Shown here: piece after piece, positions 11,285-23,403 of the stretch
Position numbering within the stretch: position 1 is the first letter of the stretch
How the letters are laid out: every line of letters begins with the position of its first letter
Assembly: GCA_021521415.1 (NCBI GenBank)
Contig: JAIQDT010006467.1
Location: 62,001-126,000 of the forward strand
Origin: Bidens hawaiensis
Lineage: Eukaryota > Streptophyta > Magnoliopsida > Asterales > Asteraceae
Direction: 5' to 3'
DNA: 64,000 nt
The notes under the pieces: generated by a model
Told to the model about the DNA's origin: nothing
Databases searched by the model: none
The model's input: only the letters and a program-made list of their open reading frames with translations
Translations under genes and position numbers: made by a program

Positions 11285-12345
11285 ACCCGTTCACTACCCG
11301 GGTTTGGATAAATGGATCAAAAACGGGTTAAATCAATGAGAACTCACAATTTAGAAATCAAGCAATCTGGTGGCTTCCATAAAAAGGGGAAACGACCACA
11401 TCGCGACATATAGGATTTTAGGCTCTTCGTTTATATATATATTATTATAGATAGATATATTTGGATTTTAATTTTATTTATTGTAAGAAAGTTAATAATT
11501 AATATACTAGAGATTTGATGATAAAATGGTTTCACAAATAAATGATATGTTATAATACGGTTTAAAAGCTATCTGGGTTTGGTGATACCTATTACCCGTT
11601 TATTTTTTTATTATAAAATTATTTCTTAATTATAAATAATATCTTTTTTTAAATAAAATTAGATATTAATATTTAGTATATCCCTATTTTATAGGATTTT
11701 TATATCAAATATTTGATGAGATTAATTTTTAATATAATGAGATGTTATAACCCGTTTAAGAGCTATCTGAGTTTAGTGAGACCTTTACCCGTGAATTCGG
11801 GTCAAATACGTGAGAAGCCTTCATTTACAAGTAAAGCAATCTGATGGCTTGAGAGAATGGTTGTTTATATTTTTTGTTTTTTAATATTTAGTTTTTGAAT
11901 TTTAATTTTCTTTATTGTAAGAAAGTTAATAATATACTTAGGGTTTGATGATGAAAGGGTTTCATAAATAAATGATATGTTACAACCTGTTTAAAAGCTA
12001 TCTAGATTTGGTGACCCAAGACCCGCTTCTGTTTTTTATTATAAAATTGTTTATTAATTATAAATAGTATATTTTTCTTTTTAAATTGGATATTAAATTT
12101 TAGTATATCCCTATTTTGTAGGATTTTTCATATCAAATAATTAGTAAGATTAATTTTTAATTTAATGAGATGTTATAACCCGTTTAAGAGCTATCTGGTT
12201 TTGGTAAGACCTATACCCATGAATTTGGGTTAAATCAATGAGAGGCCTCCATTTAAAAATCAAGCAATCTGGTGACTTCCATAAAAGGGGGAGCGACCAC
12301 ATCACGACACGTAAGATTTTGAAGGTTTCATTTATATATATTATA
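11285..12345. repeat. Repeat cluster with ~430-bp tandem duplication
   Basis: Three copies of the repeat also seen at 7262. Two sit in a tandem duplication: TTGTAAGAAAGTTAAT at 11481 and 11914, and GATGTTATAACCCGTTTAAG at 11741 and 12169, a period of 428-433 bp. Each unit ends in AAGCAATCTGGTGRCTT. A short frame at 12238-12453 lies in it and is not convincing as a gene. Confidence 0.75.
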
Positions 12346-12589
12346 GATTTTTTAATATTTATTTTTATGTTTTATCTTAAAATCCATCTATTCTTTATTA
12401 CAAGTGTATATATGTCCAGCTATTTTCAAATTTTGGGACACTTTAGTCTTTAGTTGCATGTCTCAATCTTGTTATTCAACATAATTAAGGGCATGGTGGA
12501 AATAAAAGTCATGGTCAATTTTAGGAGGAATAATCTTTAATAATTGTGGTGTTTGTTAAGAAAACTTTCATAATTATTATGAAAAAATT

Positions 12590-13155
12590 TTAAAATAGCC
12601 AATTTATTTAGAAATATTTAAATATATCCATCATAATTCAAGTTTCTGTGTTTGTCTTTAAGTTTTCTTGTCGTTGACGACCTGCTAGATTATCAAGAGG
12701 ACGAGTTATTATTCAACGGTAATGCATTATGGCCTATCTATTTTAACTACTAATGTGCCGTGACCTACATGTTTTAACTACTAGCGCGTTTTGGCATACC
12801 TGTTTTAACTACTAACGCGTCGTGACCTACATGTTTTAACTAATAACGCGCCGTGGCCTGCTTGTTAGTTAAAGCAGGTAGGTCATGACGTGTTAGTAGT
12901 CAAAACAGGTAGCCACAACGCGTTAGTAGTTAAAACACGTAGGTCACGACGCGTTAGTAGTTAAAACATATAAGCCACGACGCGCTAGTAGTTAAAATAG
13001 GTAGGTCATGACATGTTACCGTTGGATCATTAACTAGTTGTCTCGATAATCTAACAGGTCGATAACGACGAGATAGCTTAGGGACATACCTGAATACTTA
13101 AATTGGGAGAGATATTCAAAGTCTCCTTTGATAAATAAGCCATTTTGAAAATTTA
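12590..13155. mobile_element. Fold-back element with internal tandem repeats
   Basis: A long inverted repeat: 12655-12870 pairs with 12871-13085, and weaker pairing continues to about 12590 and 13155. Each arm carries four or five ~38-bp units of the form TTTTAACTACTAACGCGTCGTGACCTAC with variants. There is almost no loop, so a transcript would fold into a long imperfect double-stranded RNA. No coding capacity. Class unknown; fold-back or MULE-derived elements are possible. Confidence 0.8.
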
Positions 13156-13159
13156 CTCT

Positions 13160-15276
13160 AATTTTATCTTATTAAATTCATATTTCTTTTCCGATAAAAC
13201 GATTTTATAATATTTTTCCTTGTTAATATCTTATTTCGTCGTCGTCGTGGAAGCAATCATAGAGAATTCCACCACAGTTTCTCCAATTTTATCCCACGTT
13301 GTTTTATTTTTCTAATTAAATAGCATCTAAACTCATTTTTGGTTAAAAAAAAACTAATTTGCTGCATTTTCCCGGGTTGCTAGTTGTAACGCGTATTATA
13401 CTAGTATAAGTAGGAATTTAAAAAAAAATCTGAACAGAGAAGTTTTTTTCCTTGAACATCGTGGATTCATGGTATAAAATTTTTAAAACGCATTTGTTTT
13501 GAAAAAAAAAAAACTAATTTTGGGTTTTGTAAACGACTTTGACAAGTGCTTGAACCTGTAAGTTTAGCGAAATATATTTACGTCTTCGACAACCATACCA
13601 CGACAAATACTCGAAATTTAATATCTTTTTAATTTTACGTTTACACTTTTTCTTAATTGTTTATGAATTTTTTTAAATTAATTTTAGTTGGTAAATTTCT
13701 TTACTATTAATTATAGTTTTAAATATTAATCGATGAATGACAACACTATAGAGAAAGTCGTGATTAGAGTATAATTTGATACGGGCATGAAATAGTGAAA
13801 GAAATTGATGAATTATTATGTGTTAAAAAGTATACCCCATAACTCAATTACACATACGTAACAACACGCGTGAACAATAAAACTAGGTTTACATAAGACA
13901 TGAACAAATTTAAATAAAAAACACATATATAGAAGATGAAGATGGATCAAATACAAATAAAAAATTCGTACTAAACATACGAACTACAGAAACCCACCAT
14001 ACCACATCTCCATTTTCTTCCTCATTCAACCTCCAAACCCTATCTCCATCTTCTTCCTCATCCACCAGGAAATCACCGGACTCCAATCACTCCACCGCCA
14101 ACCTCCGCCACCCTTCCTTCAACCAAAGCTCCGTTGCCTCACCGCCGACACCAACCACATTTCCCGTATCTACAACCGCGACAAATCCAGCGAGACTTTG
14201 ACTCTAGTGGCGGCATCGCCGTCGTTTTCTGCTGCGACAAACTCGCTCTAATTGGCGGCGGCTGACCACCAAAGCCGATGTATCGTTCCGATCGGAAGTT
14301 AAATCCCTACGTCTCCAGCAATACCGGATTATTGTGATGATGTTAGAGAAGAATTAGAAGATATATGTTTACCAATCGATTATTGTGATAAAGCTTTTTA
14401 TGGCATATTGAAACAAAAAAGTGTGTGATTTGCCAATCGATTTGTAGTTACAGGTTTTTGAAGCAGACAATTTGAGAAAGAAGAAAAAGCAGATTCAATA
14501 ATTACTCTACAAAAAAATAATTACTCTAGTTGAAACAAATAGACTAATTAAATTACACTACAAATATGATTTTCACTTATTTACAAAAATGCCACCGCCT
14601 CCAATTTGTTCTAGTTCGTACGCTTCACACACATTTTCTATTTGTATGTTATTTTTACCCTACAGGAGATTACTTTTAATTTAATTATTGAATTGTTCTT
14701 ACCTGTCAACTTTTTTTTTTTTTTTTTTTTATGTATATATACAAACACTACACCATTATTTTCATGATGGAAGTTAAGCACTCACCATTTAAAAGATCTC
14801 TATTTTATTAAATTTAAAAGATCTCTATTTTATTAAACACTAGTAGGTTGACTGTCGTGTTGCGGCTGGGCCTGGTGGCGATCGTTATGTCTTTGGCTTC
14901 TTTGCTCCCGCATCTGTCATTTATGGTGAATGTTTAGAAGTGTATGTCAGTAACAAATAGTCTTCTTTTCAGTCTACCATTTAATTTGTAAATTATTATA
15001 TACATAAACAGAAGCAACAACTGCAGACTGAGGCAAGTTGCTAATAGAATCACTATTTCTAAGCAGCAACAAAATACAACAAGAATGGTATTGGATGCAC
15101 AACTACAAATGAACGCAAAACTACTTAAGTTGATAATGATGATGATTTCGTTAACTTGAAAAATGTCATCATTGGTTTAGCATCATACCTGTAGCTGTAT
15201 TAATTGACTCGATTTATTGACTTGCATTGCTCCTAAGCGTAACTAATACATTACATTCCTCCATTGCATTTGGTGT
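13160..15276. other. No gene recognised; one coding-like stretch
   Basis: Mostly AT-rich. At 14000-14290 composition changes to C-rich, codon-like sequence (repeated CCTCCGCC, ACCGCC, GTCGTT). Open pieces exist in two frames but no frame stays open, so it may be a broken first exon of a captured gene that I cannot identify. A run of 22 T lies near 14709-14730. At 14841 CACTAGTAGGTTGAC with GTCGTGTTGCGGC resembles other Helitron-like ends here but shows no good stem. Confidence 0.4.
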
Positions 15277-15380
15277 CGGAAGAAGGATCAAAGGTGGATG
15301 AAGGTTCAAAATGATTTATGACTTCATATATGAAGATTAAATCATTTTAAAATCTTCATACACCTTTGATCCATCTTCTA
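15277..15380. other. Long-armed hairpin
   Basis: 15278-15317 (GGATCAAAGGTGGATGAAGG onward) pairs with 15339-15380 over about 40 bases with few mismatches, leaving a 21-base loop. Arm length and loop size are like those of a young microRNA-type precursor or a tiny MITE. No transcript signal is visible. Confidence 0.6.
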
Positions 15381-16120
15381 ACCAGAATGACTTGTCATCG
15401 ACAAAAACATGAAACTGAATGCTAGTTCGCAAGACAAAACCTGAAAGAAAATCAATATAAGATCCTGAGCAAACACATTTTAACATCAAAGCTGTTAATG
15501 CATAACCAACCCAAAAAATGTAAAAAAATTAATTAAAGCAACTTTTGCATTAAGCATAAGAACGTCGTTATCCAAAATTAATAAACAATAGAAGTAACAT
15601 TTAACTTTTTTCCATACATATTTAGTATGTGAACTCCACTTTGCAATTCACAGTATCTTAAAAATTATATTTGTCACTCATTTTTAAAATTTTATATAAT
15701 GAAACTGGAGACATTTTTATAATAGTAGTATTATAAGAACTGAGCAATTACAGGAAATCTATACCTTAATCCTCAGGGGATGACACATACAAAGTTAATT
15801 GAATTTAGGTTCAAGAGACCATACCTTAGAAACGGATGGTTACAGAGATCGGGGTAAACGAAGTGCTTGTCGCTCGCCGGAGAACCGTCACCCTTCCTCT
15901 TCATGCCACATTCTCTCTCTCTCTCACTCACCTTTTCTCTCGCTCTGCTTCGAGTCTTCCTAATGATAGTGTAGCACTGTCAAACGGTGGTGAGCACGTG
16001 GAAGTTAGTACAACTCATGGTACTACTTTTGATGCAGCAAGTCTCCCAAAATTGTAATTATATAAATGATATCTCAGGCTATAATCCATTTAATTACCAC
16101 CCATATATGTATAATATTAA
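15381..16120. other. No gene recognised
   Basis: AT-rich with one GC-richer patch (15835-16000) that includes a (CT)n run. A 73-codon frame at 15836-16057 has a Ser/Leu-rich, low-complexity product, overlaps another short frame, and has no recognisable domain. I do not call it a gene. Confidence 0.4.
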
Positions 16121-16124
16121 AATA

Positions 16125-16153
16125 TTAGCTTTAAAACCCGTGTATTACACGAG
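16125..16153 (-). mobile_element. Helitron-like 3' end (C)
   Basis: On the - strand a 6-bp stem (CTCGTG...CACGGG) is followed by TTTTAAAG and CTAA-T. This fits the hairpin plus CTRR-T pattern. To its right a 9-bp perfect inverted repeat CACATGGCC/GGCCATGTG lies at 16309-16331. Confidence 0.4.
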
Positions 16154-16744
16154 ATTGTTGAAAGAAATACGATTATGTTATAGAATTAAAATGATTTAAT
16201 TTAAAACAAAAACTTATATTTTATTAAATTAAATGGCTTTATAAATTTAAATTATATTTTCTAATGAAATATTCATATGAACACGTAGTTGTTCTCACGT
16301 AATTTTTTCACATGGCCGGTTTGGCCATGTGCAAAGTGTGCAACTGCACGGGGTCCAAACTTTTTGGGGGCACAAAAATTTAAAAATTATATATGAATTT
16401 ATATATACTAAGAGGAAGCGGGATGCAAACTAAACTGGTAATCGAACCCGTGCGTTACTGCGGGCCGAGTTAGTGTCATGTTTCGTTTGTATTAGACATT
16501 TTCAATTGTTCATTGGTCGTTCACCCTAACCTGCAAACCTTAGTATCCTAGTTAAGCCATTTTGCTAAGTACTGTTAAAACAACCAGAATGATTTTCAAC
16601 AATGCACCTATGGGCTTAACAAAATTGCATAATATAACCACCACAAACTATCTCACCAATTGAGGAAGCAACAGTTGCAGCGGCTTGAGTTTGATGATAA
16701 ACTTCACAAAGATAAGGTCCAACTTGGACGTACATCAATTGAAA

Positions 16745-16779
16745 CTAGTAGGCGTGTCCGCACGTTGCGGCGGGGACAC
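16745..16779 (-). mobile_element. Helitron-like 3' end (D)
   Basis: On the - strand GTGTCC...GGACAC forms a stem over 16754-16779, followed by GCCTA and CTAGT. The similar motif GACGCTTGCATGTTGCAGCGGGGA at 17671 lacks the stem and may be a decayed relative. Confidence 0.45.
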
Positions 16780-18400
16780 ACCACGTATTCAGTCGGTATG
16801 ATCCGGTTTAGGGTGGGGATGCAATAGAAATTCGATGACACTGGTACGGTTCATGACTGTATCGTAGTTCGCTATAGGTCAATGCAAGAGATTTTAGTGG
16901 AGGTTTAGTAAAAACAAGACAAATGAGACAAAGAGAGCGAGAAGTGTTGAAGGTCAACACAAATAATTTGCGAGACGTTATTCGTTTATGTCAATCATAT
17001 TGCGATATACTTTAGAGTAATCTGTTAGTTTCCTTATTTATTTATTATAATATTATTTAAATTAAAGTTTTCAAGTTAATAGCACTAGTGTGTTATAAGC
17101 ATTACATACTTAATCAAATAACAATAATAATAATATTTAAAATAGTTATATTAATAATACCAATACTATTGATTACAATGAAAACAATAATAAAAATATC
17201 ATAAGTTGTAAATAATCAAAATACTATTAATAATTATTTTAACCGATAACAATAACATATACTTAACTAAGTTTTAATTACTAACAAATATTATAAATAA
17301 ATTCTAATTAAAACAACAACAGAAATGTAAATATTTATAAATATGAACTAATTTAATTAATATTCAAATAATGCATTCTCTGATATTTATGTTATTCCGA
17401 AACTTTTTACCACTGTTGATTATTTAACTTGTTTTAACTATCAAAAGGTTAGCAATTTCAGCCAATTCCACTATACTAAAGAAGTGAAAATTGAAAAAAA
17501 AAAAAGTAAACTATGATAGGTTGTTTCTAAGATAAATATATTCACCAATGCTTAGAATTATAAGAAAAATATAATGGTCTATTATGGTACTTTAAAAAAA
17601 CAACCCATTTCAATCAACTATAGTGGCTATAACATGTTTTGACCTTGAGTTAAATTGATACATTTTTAAGACGCTTGCATGTTGCAGCGGGGATAGAATG
17701 GGAATTTGGTTTGTGGCACGTCGATCTGAGTTTTATTTAAAATGGCAAGAGATTAGATGACTAAAAAGTCCTGGTATAGAGTCTACCTAGCGGCTGGTAA
17801 ACTTGGTTTTGAATAAAATTCATATAAAATCATAGATATTTAGGGTCGCAACGGGGGTCGTTAGGGGCTTGGTTCGTTATGGTATGTTATTATTGTATAT
17901 AAAATTGTGGTAATAAGTAAAAATAATATATTGTATTATATATTAATTATTGACCTGAGGTGGCGAGTTAAACGTAGAGTTGTGCAAAAAACCAAAAAAA
18001 TGAGAAAATCGAACTTGAAAAAACCGAACCAAATGGTAAATTCGGTTATCTGATCAATTTCTAATTGTATCCATATTGTTAATTCAGTTTTGTTTGGTAA
18101 CTGTTTCCACAAATCTTTGTGCCTGGTTTAATTAAATAACCAAATTATAACTGGTTTAAGCGGAACATGACCCGAAGAAATCTAATCAAATGAAACAAAA
18201 AGTGCCGAATAAACCGATATCTTGTTTATAGAAGTCCTTAACTTGCTAACACTTTGTTACTCAAAAAGACATAGTCATCTAGTCTCGAGCATGTGGTGAT
18301 GACCTTGACAAAAAAAAAATGAAAACTTAAAAAGAATGAACTTACATATGCATTTAAAGTGAAAGCAAATAATATTTATATTACATTTGTTTCTCCATCC
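16780..18400. other. AT-rich body to the right of Helitron-like end D
   Basis: No open frame of note. It contains AT-rich runs (17040-17400) and short GC-richer pieces near 16780-16860 and 17690-17890. Could be Helitron interior, but there is no coding evidence. Confidence 0.3.
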
Positions 18401-18505
18401 ATGGCTTCATTACCGCAATTTCCCAACCTTTACCCGCCTACGCTCTTTAGGCTAAAGCCCCGCATCATAATCATAGCAAATGAATGCATTCAGTTATCAA
18501 GTTAG
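18401..18505 (+). pseudogene. Possible captured first exon, transit-peptide-like
   Basis: ATG 18401 in good context (CCATCCATGGCT) opens 34 codons before TAG at 18503. The product begins MASLPQFPNLYPPTLFRLKP: Ala/Ser start, no acidic residues, Pro and Arg present, like a plastid transit peptide. No continuation is seen downstream. It may be the first exon of a captured gene or chance. I cannot name a parent. Confidence 0.25.
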
Positions 18506-20159
18506 CAATTTACCACCGCTATCCAAATTAAGTCGTTTAAAGACAAAAAAAAAACATTACAATTAATTGCTGAAATTATGAACCATGAAATCATGTATAC
18601 AATTGATACAATTTGGTAATTTGGAACGTGAATTTGATGCGAAATTGAATACCTGGATAATGGCGGTTGTAGAAGAAAGCGATTAGAAGTCAAATGAACG
18701 ACAATTGGGAGGTGAAATAGGGGTTGCATCCTGAAAGGTGTATATCCAAAGATGTATGGATATAAACGGAAGGTAGGCTTATAAAGTGACACTGGTGGTT
18801 CGCATTCATCTTATTACATTACGTAACCAAAGTGAAATTGATGGTCGCTGGAGTAAGATCGGTAACATGCATTAGGTCTTTGCCAGAGCGTTAATGTACA
18901 TTTAATTTTATGGTGTCTTAAGGAGAAATAATGTGAGAGTTGAAAAGATGCCTATATGCATTATAATGTAATATAGATAACGGGAACAACCAACGCCAAT
19001 ACTAATAAAAAAGTTCTTTTTTCAATTTATTAAATCAATGTTGAAACTGCCATAAAACTAAAGGCGTTGTGGCCCGTTTTCTCCTTCAAAAGGCACCCAT
19101 CTTTACTTGGGCTTTTTTTGCGCCACTAATAAGGCTCTTCTGCTAAAAGTCTTGTTGTCCTTACTTGCATATGCAGATAAGAAAACACTCTTTAAAATCC
19201 AATGTATGTAATTTTATTAACCTGTTGTTAAGGCATAGTAGTTTGAAATTTTATTAGGTTAATAGATTGGTCTACTCCTAAAAAGAGTTACTCAGCTTAA
19301 ATCCAAAACTTCAAACAAATTAAAGTGAAAATATATTTTTAAATTTGAAACAGATCCATATGAATTAGGAAAATGGTAAGTGATAGGTTTGACCTTGAAG
19401 GTTAGTTCAATTTGTGATGGTTGAAAATGATTTATGAAAAGATACATGATACTTGTCATCATATGTAAATGGATTTTTCAGGAAGTATTTGAACTGCAGT
19501 CATAAACTAAAAATTGTTTTCAAATACACACATATGGATTTTTCAGGAACTATAGTGTAGGCAAAACTAATGTTATGTAGCAATTTGTTTGTTTATATAA
19601 TAAAGTGATGGCAAAACAAATAAAAATAAGCTTACTTCAATACATTGCATGTACTATATAAACAATTCCGTAATATACAATGTAGTGTTGCAAAATTTAT
19701 GTGTTTTATGAACAAATTCTAAAAATAAATAAACAACTTACACAACCATAAAAAAAAGATCATAATTTTATTGAAAAAAATAAAATAATATTAATTTTCT
19801 AATGAGCATTAAATGGGTACAAAAAAGTAACCACTTAAAGCATTAAAATCTGGTTTAATAAGGCATACACCACAAAAGACATATCTAACCTTTTTATTAA
19901 ATTATATGTCATAAATATGTGTTTTTAATTACGAATTTGCCATTTATAATATAGGTCACTGATTAAACACAATCAATGCTTCAGATTCATTTCTCGCACT
20001 TCTCGCATGATCCTTCCCCTATAAACACACACACACACACAGGGTTGAGTTTAAATAAGAAGTTTGATTTTCCTAAGAAGGCTATGAAGGAGGGCATTTT
20101 GGTCCACTATTTAATCTCAAAAACCCATTTAATTTAATTTCAAAAACCTACTTACATCT
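18506..20159. other. No gene recognised
   Basis: AT-rich intergenic sequence. A 96-codon frame on the - strand (18502-18792) has a Leu/Ile/Tyr-rich, membrane-like product without a known motif and is probably chance in AT-rich DNA. A short (CA)n tract lies at 20028-20040. Confidence 0.35.
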
Positions 20160-20194
20160 TCACTCATCTTCTACAACCACCACCACTCCACCGC

Positions 20195-20500
20195 CCACCA
20201 CCACCAGCTCGCCAGAAAAGTTTCCAGCATATTCACTGGAAAAGTAACCGGAAATTTTCATCGGAAAAGTTATTGGGAATTTTCGCCAAAAAATCGCCGG
20301 GAATTTTTGCCGGTAATTTTCACTGGAAAGTTGTCGGAGAAAGCAAAATGGAAAATACTACGAAAAAACACAATGAAAAACACACAACGAAAAAACACAA
20401 TTGTATAACACAATTTGATAAAACACAATTTTATAAAATATAATTTTGTAAAACACAATTATTGTAAAATATAATTTGTAAAAACCCACTTATTTTTTTA
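20195..20500. repeat. Two short tandem-repeat blocks
   Basis: 20200-20340: variants of CGGAAATTTTCRYCGGAAAAGTTA, about 24-26 bp each. 20376-20500: variants of TAAAACACAATTTTA, about 20-22 bp each. Short frames across them are repeat artefacts. Confidence 0.65.
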
Positions 20501-20792
20501 TATAGCAATATGGTACTCATGTAAAAGATAATAAAACACTCGTTCTTATGGTGATTTTATTTTTTATATTTTTAAATATCGTATAAAAAGTTATGGACGT
20601 TTTAAAATAATGAGGGAATTGACATGTGCGTTGCATGTCGGGAGAGAGTCAACAAATGTGCTATCCCTATTATGCCATTCCCCTTTTGTAACAATCGATT
20701 TCACCCGTAAACTAATCTCAACCATCAATGTCCAAAATTAATGGACAAGATAATTACTTCATACAAAAACCATACTTCCTATTATAAACTAA

Positions 20793-20800
20793 CTCTCTTT

Positions 20801-20860
<60 letters not shown>
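20793..20860. repeat. (TC)n(TA)n microsatellite
   Basis: CT repeats run into TA repeats. The TA part is the landing site of the next MITE. Confidence 0.9.
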
Positions 20861-20862
<2 letters not shown>

Positions 20863-21190
20863 AGAAGTATGGTTTGAAAACCCTCTTGAGTCGAGAAAAC
20901 CCGTGAAAACCCTATGTAACATCGTTTTTTTGTTACATGTAATATATGTTGTTACATTTAATACAAAACATCAAAAACATAAAAAAAATGTTTTGCTATT
21001 TTTTTTTTACATTTTTTAGCAATTTTTATATATGTTTTCAGGAGAGAGAAAATGTAAGTAAACTTTTACATTTTTTATTAACTTTAATTGTGGACCATAA
21101 GATTTAATCTTTAATTAAAAACATGTGGCTAAGAATGGGTTTCTAAAGTTTTCACAACTTAAGTGGGTTTTTATTCTAACCTAACCCTGT
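20861..21190. mobile_element. MITE in a (TA)n tract (MITE-B)
   Basis: 330 bp flanked by TA repeats on both sides. The left end (GGAGAAGTATGGTTTGAAAACCC) and the reverse complement of the right end (AGGGTTAGGTTAGAATAAAAACCC) are related, with AAAACCCWCTTRAGTYG shared. T-rich interior, no coding. Confidence 0.6.
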
Positions 21191-21210
21191 ATATATATAT
21201 ATATATATAT

Positions 21211-21918
21211 AGGGGTGAGATCAAGTGAAAACTTCTCTTAAAGAGAAAACTTAAAAACTCATACAAAATTATTTTTAACTTTTTTTTTTAAATTTTTTTT
21301 GAAATTTCTTTTTTTTTTCAATTATTCTGATATATGTTGTTTTGGTTCCAAAAAAATAATAATTAAAAAAATCTTGTCGATAACCTCGTCGATGTAGTAC
21401 ACATGTGTAATAGTGTGCATTGCATATATGCAAAAGTGTTGTATTGTATATACAACACTATTGCACAGAATACAACACTATTGCACATATTTGATATACA
21501 TTATTGCATATATGCAATATAAGACTAATACGCATATCGAATACACATTAGTTTATATGTGTATACAACATTAACGCACATGTGCTCTACATCGACTTTT
21601 ATTTTATTATTATTATTATTTTGCATATAATATAACACTACTACACATATACAATACAAAATATTGAATATATACAATTAAACACTATTGAACTTAAAAA
21701 TACATAGTAATACACATATGTAATACAACGGTTTCACACATTAATACGTATGTGCATTACAGCGGGTTTTTAAAATTTTTTTTATTTTCTTCGAGTTAAT
21801 GGTAAGAAAATATAATAATAATGGCAAAAACATAAATTTGAAAATATTTTTTATTTTTAATTAAAAATAATTCTTTAAGAGTTTTTAAGTTTTCTATCTA
21901 AAAATGAGTTTTTGATCA
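21211..21918. mobile_element. MITE after a (TA)n tract (MITE-C)
   Basis: Starts AGGGGTGAGATCAAGTG directly after (TA)n. The reverse complement of its right end reads GATCAAAAACTCATTTTTAG then AAAACTTAAAAACTCTTAAAG, matching the left AGAGAAAACTTAAAAACTCA. The interior has many TGCATATATGCA-type dyads. It abuts MITE-B across a 20-bp TA tract, so two insertions used the same tract. Confidence 0.6.
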
Positions 21919-22312
21919 ATATATGTATGTGTGTGTTTTGAAACTAATGTGTGTAACATAATTGTTTATAATATTCATTTTGGTTTTGATTTTTGTAAAA
22001 TTCTTAATAAAGGCAACAAGAATTTAGTCCATGTTAAAATTTTTGGTTTAGCGGTTAATTAACCAAACTGAACTAAATTAACCATCAATAATCGATGAAC
22101 CAAAACCGACTTAACTAGAACCAAACAATTATTGTTTTGGTTTTTTTCATTAACAGAATCGCTAGAATAAAAAATAATAATTCAGAGCATGTAAAATTCT
22201 AATTGTTAAACTCGATCGGGCTTTACAATTTCTTATATTATATACATATAAGGGGTTGTTTGGTAGGCTCTTAATGATTCCATTAACAATTTACTTAGGA
22301 TCAGTTAGCATT

Positions 22313-23403
22313 AAGGGGTTGTTTGTTTTTTTCTCATAAGCACTTCCTGGCCTGTTTTGTCTGCGCCGCGCAGACCAAGGCGCAGACTTTGTGGTCTGCA
22401 GTGTGTTTGTTTTTCGAAAGATCTTTCATTAAAAAGGGTTTGTGTGCCCTCTTTTCTTAGAAGACATGGACCATAGTATTCTTACCTCTTATATTCTTCT
22501 TGTTTCTTTTAATCAGATACGTTCAGAACCTTCAACCCTAATCTTTCCTTCCCCATCCAACCACTAACATCTCCTCCACTAGAACCTCCGCCGCCGCACC
22601 GGTCATCTTCTCCACCCAACTATCCTCACGTTGGCGCCGCTCTCTCTGGCATAACTACCGCCTCTCTCTCTATACCTCTAGCAATTGGAAGCAAGATTGT
22701 GTGTGAAGAAGGAGGAAAATGCAGAGGGATTGAGTCGCTGGTGTAGCAGCCTTTGATGAGGCTCAATGATTTCAAGAATCATATCTTGATTATGGTTTTG
22801 ATTTGGGGTTTGAAGAGTTAATAATGATTGGTGTGTATATAATATTGTATTATATTATACAGCTGTTGGTGGGAAATCATGTGAATATCACATCAGGTTC
22901 ATGTTTTATTTATTTACTTAAATTTCAGGTAAAATAGTATTGTGTTAAAGTGAAACCTATGAAGATGGATTCTTGATTTTTGACACGTTTCATTTTAGTA
23001 TTACATTTTGATCCATTTTGTTTATGTTTTGGTTTGACTTGCATTGAAGAGAGAAACAATGTCAGTAGAAAAGTGTTGAGTTTGCACAAAGACTCATGGA
23101 ACAATTTGGGGCGTGCTCTTAAGGAAAATATTGGGTTGGATTTGACTTAAAAACAAATGAAAATTTGGGTTGGAAATTGGTTTATGTAGAATGGTTGTTT
23201 TGATGTTTATGTAGAATGGTTGTTTTGATGTTTATGCCTATATAGAATGGTTGTTTCAGTTTATTTTAGCAGTATGCAAATGTTAAAAAAGAGTCTTCTT
23301 CTTGCAAATTATAGAGGTTTGGTCCACCTCTTCTGCTACAAATGCCTGCAGATGTGTTTTACAGACAACATGCATTTTGCCTCTGAAAAAACAAGCAGCA
23401 CCT
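22313..23403. mobile_element. hAT-like non-autonomous element (tentative)
   Basis: Left end AAGGGGTTGTTTGTTTTT and right end, reversed, AGGTGCTGCTTGTTTTTT are similar in form to each other and to the element at 32206-33066. A related start AAGGGGTTGTTTGGT lies just upstream at 22251. The interior has a C-rich, coding-like patch at 22540-22690 with no lasting frame. No 8-bp target duplication is visible, so the limits are uncertain. Confidence 0.35.

Larger units (their letters stand above)
7559..11450 (-). mobile_element. Helitron-like tract with gene fragments (right end unknown)
   Basis: The - strand end is a perfect-stem hairpin CCCGCGTGACACGCGGG (7571-7587) followed by ATAAAAGCTAGT, a classic Helitron 3' terminus. 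The tract to the right has no transposase but holds an ankyrin exon relic (8914-9147, - strand) and an NB-ARC relic (10801-10978, + strand). Two other exon-like bits are weaker: 8462-8555 (- strand, acidic, ending in a stop) and 9955-9995 (- strand, TPR-like helix LAYQRLSMFTAAIK). Non-autonomous Helitrons often carry pieces of unrelated genes. I cannot identify the 5' TC end, so the right boundary is a guess. Confidence 0.45.

Noticed and set aside
18502..18792. 96-codon membrane-like frame on the - strand
   Set aside because: AT-rich DNA readily yields Leu/Ile/Phe/Tyr-rich frames; no motif, promoter or neighbouring gene supports it.
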